NCBI GenBank assembly: GCA_913775005.1
Contig: CAJYKY010000388.1
Coordinates: 1 to 6,689, forward strand
Source: an uncultured Achromobacter sp.
GTDB lineage: Bacteria; Pseudomonadota; Gammaproteobacteria; Burkholderiales; Burkholderiaceae_B
DNA length: 6,689 nt
Reading direction: 5' to 3'
The position numbers and the translations under genes were made by a program. This document shows, piece by piece, positions 6,656 to 6,689 of the stretch (within the stretch, counting starts at the first letter, position 1; each line of letters starts with the position of its first letter). Under the pieces are notes generated by a model, which was not told the DNA's origin, ran no database searches, and worked only from the letters and a program-made list of their open reading frames with translations.

Positions 6656-6689
6656 AAGCGCAAGGGACGCCGCGCCCCGCCTGCTCCTG

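Noticed and set aside
6656..6689. Possible ribosome binding site (CAAGGGA) for a further operon gene
   Set aside because: No start codon with an open frame can be confirmed before the window ends, so no gene is called.
1..6689. Mobile elements, CRISPR arrays, tRNA or rRNA genes
   Set aside because: I looked for transposase motifs, terminal repeats, regular spaced repeats and tRNA-like folds and saw none; composition is even throughout.

Overview
The window reads as chromosomal DNA of a high-GC betaproteobacterium. The gene style, strong G/C third-position bias and lipoprotein/ABC-transporter content resemble Achromobacter/Bordetella-type Alcaligenaceae. That assignment is an inference from style; the window holds no rRNA or other taxonomic marker.

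Layout. A small uncharacterised protein with two CxxC pairs lies on the minus strand at the left edge (stop at 2-4). Its start region faces a short divergent intergenic region. On the plus strand next comes a DUF1254/DUF1214 protein that looks like a lipoprotein (767-2251). After 35 bp comes an FGGY-family carbohydrate kinase (2287-3831). A 144-bp gap follows and looks regulatory: it holds a hyphenated palindrome, a -10-like box and an inverted repeat whose right arm contains the next gene's Shine-Dalgarno. Then comes a tightly packed sugar-type ABC importer: permease (3976-4917), periplasmic binding protein (4937-5902) and single-domain ATPase (5915-6655). The window ends 34 bp after the ATPase, so the operon may continue.

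How the genes fit together. The binding protein, permease and ATPase have the parts of a complete CUT2-type (ribose/fructose/xylose-like) importer. The ATPase is a single-domain (FrcA-like) protein rather than a duplicated RbsA-like one, so it should work as a homodimer. The kinase upstream, in the same direction, is the obvious candidate to phosphorylate the imported sugar or polyol. The substrate cannot be read from the sequence. Several positions that contact ribose in RbsB appear to be replaced in the binding protein. The DUF1254 protein and the CxxC protein have no evident link to the transport cassette.

No mobile element, CRISPR array, tRNA, rRNA or convincing intrinsic terminator was seen. 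The region is mostly ordinary metabolic and transport content. The points most worth checking are the cis-regulatory structures before the permease, the unknown transporter ligand and the possibly leaderless kinase mRNA.
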